DNA of 7,796 nt, taken from contig JANQJX010000137.1 of assembly GCA_028281425.1 (NCBI GenBank), forward strand, positions 1-7,796, in the 5' to 3' direction. The notes below the pieces were generated by a model, which was not told the origin of the DNA, did not search any database, and saw nothing but the letters and a program-made list of their open reading frames with translations. Of the stretch, positions 5,959 to 7,796 are shown in pieces. Source of the stretch: Simkania sp. Lineage in GTDB: Bacteria > Chlamydiota > Chlamydiia > Chlamydiales > Simkaniaceae. Position numbers and translations under genes: made by a program. How positions within the stretch are numbered: position 1 is the first letter of the stretch; each line of letters begins with the position of its first letter.

Positions 5959-7254
5959 TTAGCGCTTTGCTTGTAACAAAGCCTTCATTTCAATGCGCAC
6001 TAAAATCAAAGGGTTATCTTTCAAATTTAAAATAACGGCTTTTTCTTGTTTTAAATCAAAACTTTCTTCTTCTCGATATTCCTTTGTGGTGAGGCCTACA
6101 ACTCTTGCCACACCATTAAGAACCACCCAATGAGAGGCTCTTGACAATGCTTTAATTTCAACCGATTGTTGTTCCATAAGAGTTAAAAGTTCAATAAAAT
6201 AATTTTGATGCACTGCTAAAATCTGCTGCCCCCCTGCTTTTTTCTTTTTAAAATTCTTCAAATCAACTAAGAGTTTTCCCATATGCTGCAAAAGCTCTTT
6301 TCTAATGGCTAAAATCACTTCAGGCGTTTCAATCAAAAATAAATTTTCTATCCCAAGAGCCAAAAGAGGTCTTTTCATCGAATAGAAAAAACTATTTTTG
6401 CACCCTTGAGCAAGGACTTGCCCCAGTTTAACATTTCTATTTTCATCTTTTGAGAGATGTTCATAAAGACGTTCCCATGAGCCGAGATCAGACCAGCCCG
6501 AAGTATAAGGAATGAGTAAAAGATGGCTTGTCTTTTCCATCAACGCATGATCAATAGAAATAGAAGGAAGAGAAAAAAAACATTTTTTTGCCTTTTCAAG
6601 GCTTAATTTCATCCAAAAGTCAATTTCAGGAATATGATGCTTAAGTTCATCTAAAAAATGTCTCACTTGAAAAACAAAAATTCCTGCATTCCAAAAGGAT
6701 CGCCCTTCTTTGAGAAATCGCTTGGTTTTTTTTAAATCGGGTTTTTCAACAAAAGTCTCTACTGAAAAAAAAGGGCCTTTTTTTTTCAAAACACGTAGGT
6801 ATCCATAAGCCGTATCAGCTCGAGTAGGAGTGATCCCAAACGTGATAATTTTCCCCCGTTTTGCCTCTTTTTCCGCTAGAGCAAGAAGGGATAGAAAATA
6901 ATCTTCATCAGAAAAATAAAGATCTGAAGGACTTATTAAACAGATATCTTGAAAAGAGAGTCTCTTTGTTTCGATCAGTATTTTTAAATTCCAAGCAATC
7001 GCAGGAGCTGTATTTCTCCCTTCAGGTTCAGTAATAACTTCAACACCTTGAAATTTTTGAACCTGATTTTTTACAACCATTTCGTAAGCTTGATTTGTCG
7101 ATACAAAAACCGGATGACGAGGGGAAAACCGTCCGACTGTTTTTTGTAAAAAAGAGGTCTCTTGACCAAAGGTTAAAAACTGTTTAGGAAAAGATTGATT
7201 GGATAAAGGCCAAAGGCGAGACCCCTTACCTCCAGCTAGAACAATGATGTGCAT
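5959..7254 (-). CDS. manC: Mannose-1-phosphate guanylyltransferase (GDP), ManC type, with degenerate isomerase domain
   Basis: It makes GDP-mannose from GTP and mannose 1-phosphate in the cytosol, the donor for mannose or its derivatives in surface glycans. In the 431-residue product the nucleotidyltransferase domain is complete: AGGKGSRLWPLSNQSFPKQFL (7-27), GRNTAPAIAW (79-88), FVEKP (168-172), WNAGIFVF (188-195) and SGWSDLGSW (252-260). The C-terminal part aligns without gaps to the cupin of the bifunctional type II enzymes up to HWVVLNGVARV (375-385), but the usual QxHxxRxEHW is IxAxxRxSHW, so the Gln, His and Glu are replaced. The protein also stops after NPLILVRIEM, about 40-50 residues short of the usual 470-480. 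Mannose-6-phosphate isomerase activity is therefore unlikely. ATG 7254 lies inside the end of the glycosyltransferase gene (29-base overlap) with only a weak AGAAAG upstream, suggesting coupled translation. Near 6765-6786 adjacent homopolymer runs form a palindrome. Confidence 0.92.
   Translation of the reverse strand: MHIIVLAGGKGSRLWPLSNQSFPKQFLTFGQETSFLQKTVGRFSPRHPVFVSTNQAYEMVVKNQVQKFQGVEVITEPEGRNTAPAIAWNLKILIETKRLSFQDICLISPSDLYFSDEDYFLSLLALAEKEAKRGKIITFGITPTRADTAYGYLRVLKKKGPFFSVETFVEKPDLKKTKRFLKEGRSFWNAGIFVFQVRHFLDELKHHIPEIDFWMKLSLEKAKKCFFSLPSISIDHALMEKTSHLLLIPYTSGWSDLGSWERLYEHLSKDENRNVKLGQVLAQGCKNSFFYSMKRPLLALGIENLFLIETPEVILAIRKELLQHMGKLLVDLKNFKKKKAGGQQILAVHQNYFIELLTLMEQQSVEIKALSRASHWVVLNGVARVVGLTTKEYREEESFDLKQEKAVILNLKDNPLILVRIEMKALLQAKR
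6765..6786. repeat. A8-GGGCC-T9 palindrome inside manC
   Basis: Plus-strand A8 (6765-6772), GGGCC and T9 (6778-6786) form a perfect 21-bp palindrome centred on 6775. In manC it encodes KKKGPFF, just before the FVEKP motif. The homopolymer runs are potential slippage sites; the frame is intact here. Confidence 0.55.
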
Positions 7255-7796
7255 ATTTTCTTTCTACAAATTCCTTAAACTTTTTTTGAAAACGTTTCTC
7301 ATTAAAGGTAAAAGCATGCGCATGGATCTCTTTTGGATTAAATTCTTTTTCTTTTAGTTCAAAGATTTCGATAGCTTGCCTTAAAGAAGCTTCTGTTTGA
7401 TTAGGAAAAAAGACTCCTGTTTGATTTTCAATCACAGTTTCTACCACCCCCCCTTTTCCATAGGCAATCACTGGTGTCCCACATCCTTGCGCTTCAACAG
7501 GAAGAATTCCAAAATCTTCTAAAGCAGCAAAAATAAATGCACGGGCTTTTTTCATTTTTTCTTTTAAAACTTTATCTTCTTGATACCCGAGAAATTCTAC
7601 ATTTTTTGTTGCTTTAGCTAAAATTTTTTTCCGATCGGGTCCATCTCCAATGACAACTAATTTTTTTCTAGGCAGACGGGCAAAAGCCTCTAGAATAAGA
7701 TCGATTTTTTTATAGGGAACAAGACGAGATGCCGTTAAATAATAATCCTCTTTTTGCATTGGGAAAAAATCTTGATCAACACGCACAGGTGGATAA
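7226..7796 (-). CDS. GT4-family glycosyltransferase, C-terminal part (5' end outside window)
   Basis: Only the C-terminal nucleotide-sugar-binding domain is visible. The frame is open to the right edge and reads YPPV before RVDQDF, the typical linker of GT4 (WbaZ/WecB-like) enzymes, so the GTG at 7786 is not a real start. Counting from that codon, ASRLVPYKKIDL (19-30) holds the phosphate-contacting Arg and Lys, VVIGDGP (44-50) is the next GT-B strand and loop, and EDFGILPVE (90-98) is the E-x7-E motif with PVIAYGKGGVVE after it. The C-terminus FNEKRFQKKFKEFVERKY is the usual last helix; the last residues (AHHCSSWR) are encoded in the overlap with manC. Context suggests a mannosyltransferase or related enzyme using GDP-mannose from ManC for LPS or other surface glycan; the acceptor and exact donor cannot be read from this fragment. 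Confidence 0.9.
   Translation of the reverse strand, partial: YPPVRVDQDFFPMQKEDYYLTASRLVPYKKIDLILEAFARLPRKKLVVIGDGPDRKKILAKATKNVEFLGYQEDKVLKEKMKKARAFIFAALEDFGILPVEAQGCGTPVIAYGKGGVVETVIENQTGVFFPNQTEASLRQAIEIFELKEKEFNPKEIHAHAFTFNEKRFQKKFKEFVERKYAHHCSSWR

Noticed and set aside
5959..5984. GCTTTG/CAAAGC stem at the end of manC as a terminator
   Set aside because: The stem is only six base pairs, lies inside the last codons, and the T-run follows too far downstream.
1..7796. CRISPR arrays, tRNA or rRNA genes, insertion sequences, phage or toxin-antitoxin genes
   Set aside because: I looked for regular direct repeats, cloverleaf-like stretches, transposase motifs and paired small genes and found none that hold up.

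Overview
The window is an AT-rich bacterial segment dominated by two gene blocks on the minus strand. The central block (about 950-5600) is a complete SUF iron-sulfur cluster assembly operon in the order sufB-sufC-sufD-sufS. The right block (5959-7796) holds mannose-1-phosphate guanylyltransferase (manC-like) and the 3' part of a GT4-family glycosyltransferase that runs off the right edge. A lysine/asparagine-rich hypothetical gene on the plus strand enters from the left edge and ends at 679.

The organism is most likely a member of the Chlamydiae, probably an amoeba-associated (Parachlamydia-like) lineage. The grounds are the compact sufBCDS order, which as I recall matches the Chlamydia trachomatis CT684-CT687 cluster, the low GC, and a left-hand gene with a lineage-specific look. 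This is inference; sufBCDS also occurs in cyanobacteria and other groups.

Layout: 2-679 (+) is the hypothetical gene, open at the left edge. 680-949 is a convergent intergenic region with two strong hairpins, a triplicated octamer and a possible small gene remnant. 950-5582 (-) is the SUF operon, whose genes all overlap by 1 to 17 bases, indicating translational coupling. 5583-5958 is an intergenic region with a sufB promoter candidate, three copies of TAACGT around it and two further dyads. 5959-7254 (-) is manC and 7226-7796 (-) is the glycosyltransferase, overlapping by 29 bases.

How the genes work together: SufS takes sulfur from cysteine, the SufB-SufC-SufD scaffold/ATPase assembles Fe-S clusters on it, and the clusters pass to apoproteins. 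No sufE, sufU, sufA or sufR gene lies in the window. ManC would make GDP-mannose, which the upstream GT4 enzyme or others in its cluster could use for surface glycan. The metal-ligand motif of the isomerase (cupin) half of ManC is lost, so it is probably guanylyltransferase only.

Most of the window is ordinary housekeeping DNA and I see no convincing new system. The points most worth checking are the repeated TAACGT elements at the sufB promoter, the degenerate cupin of ManC, and the structured intergenic region at 680-949.
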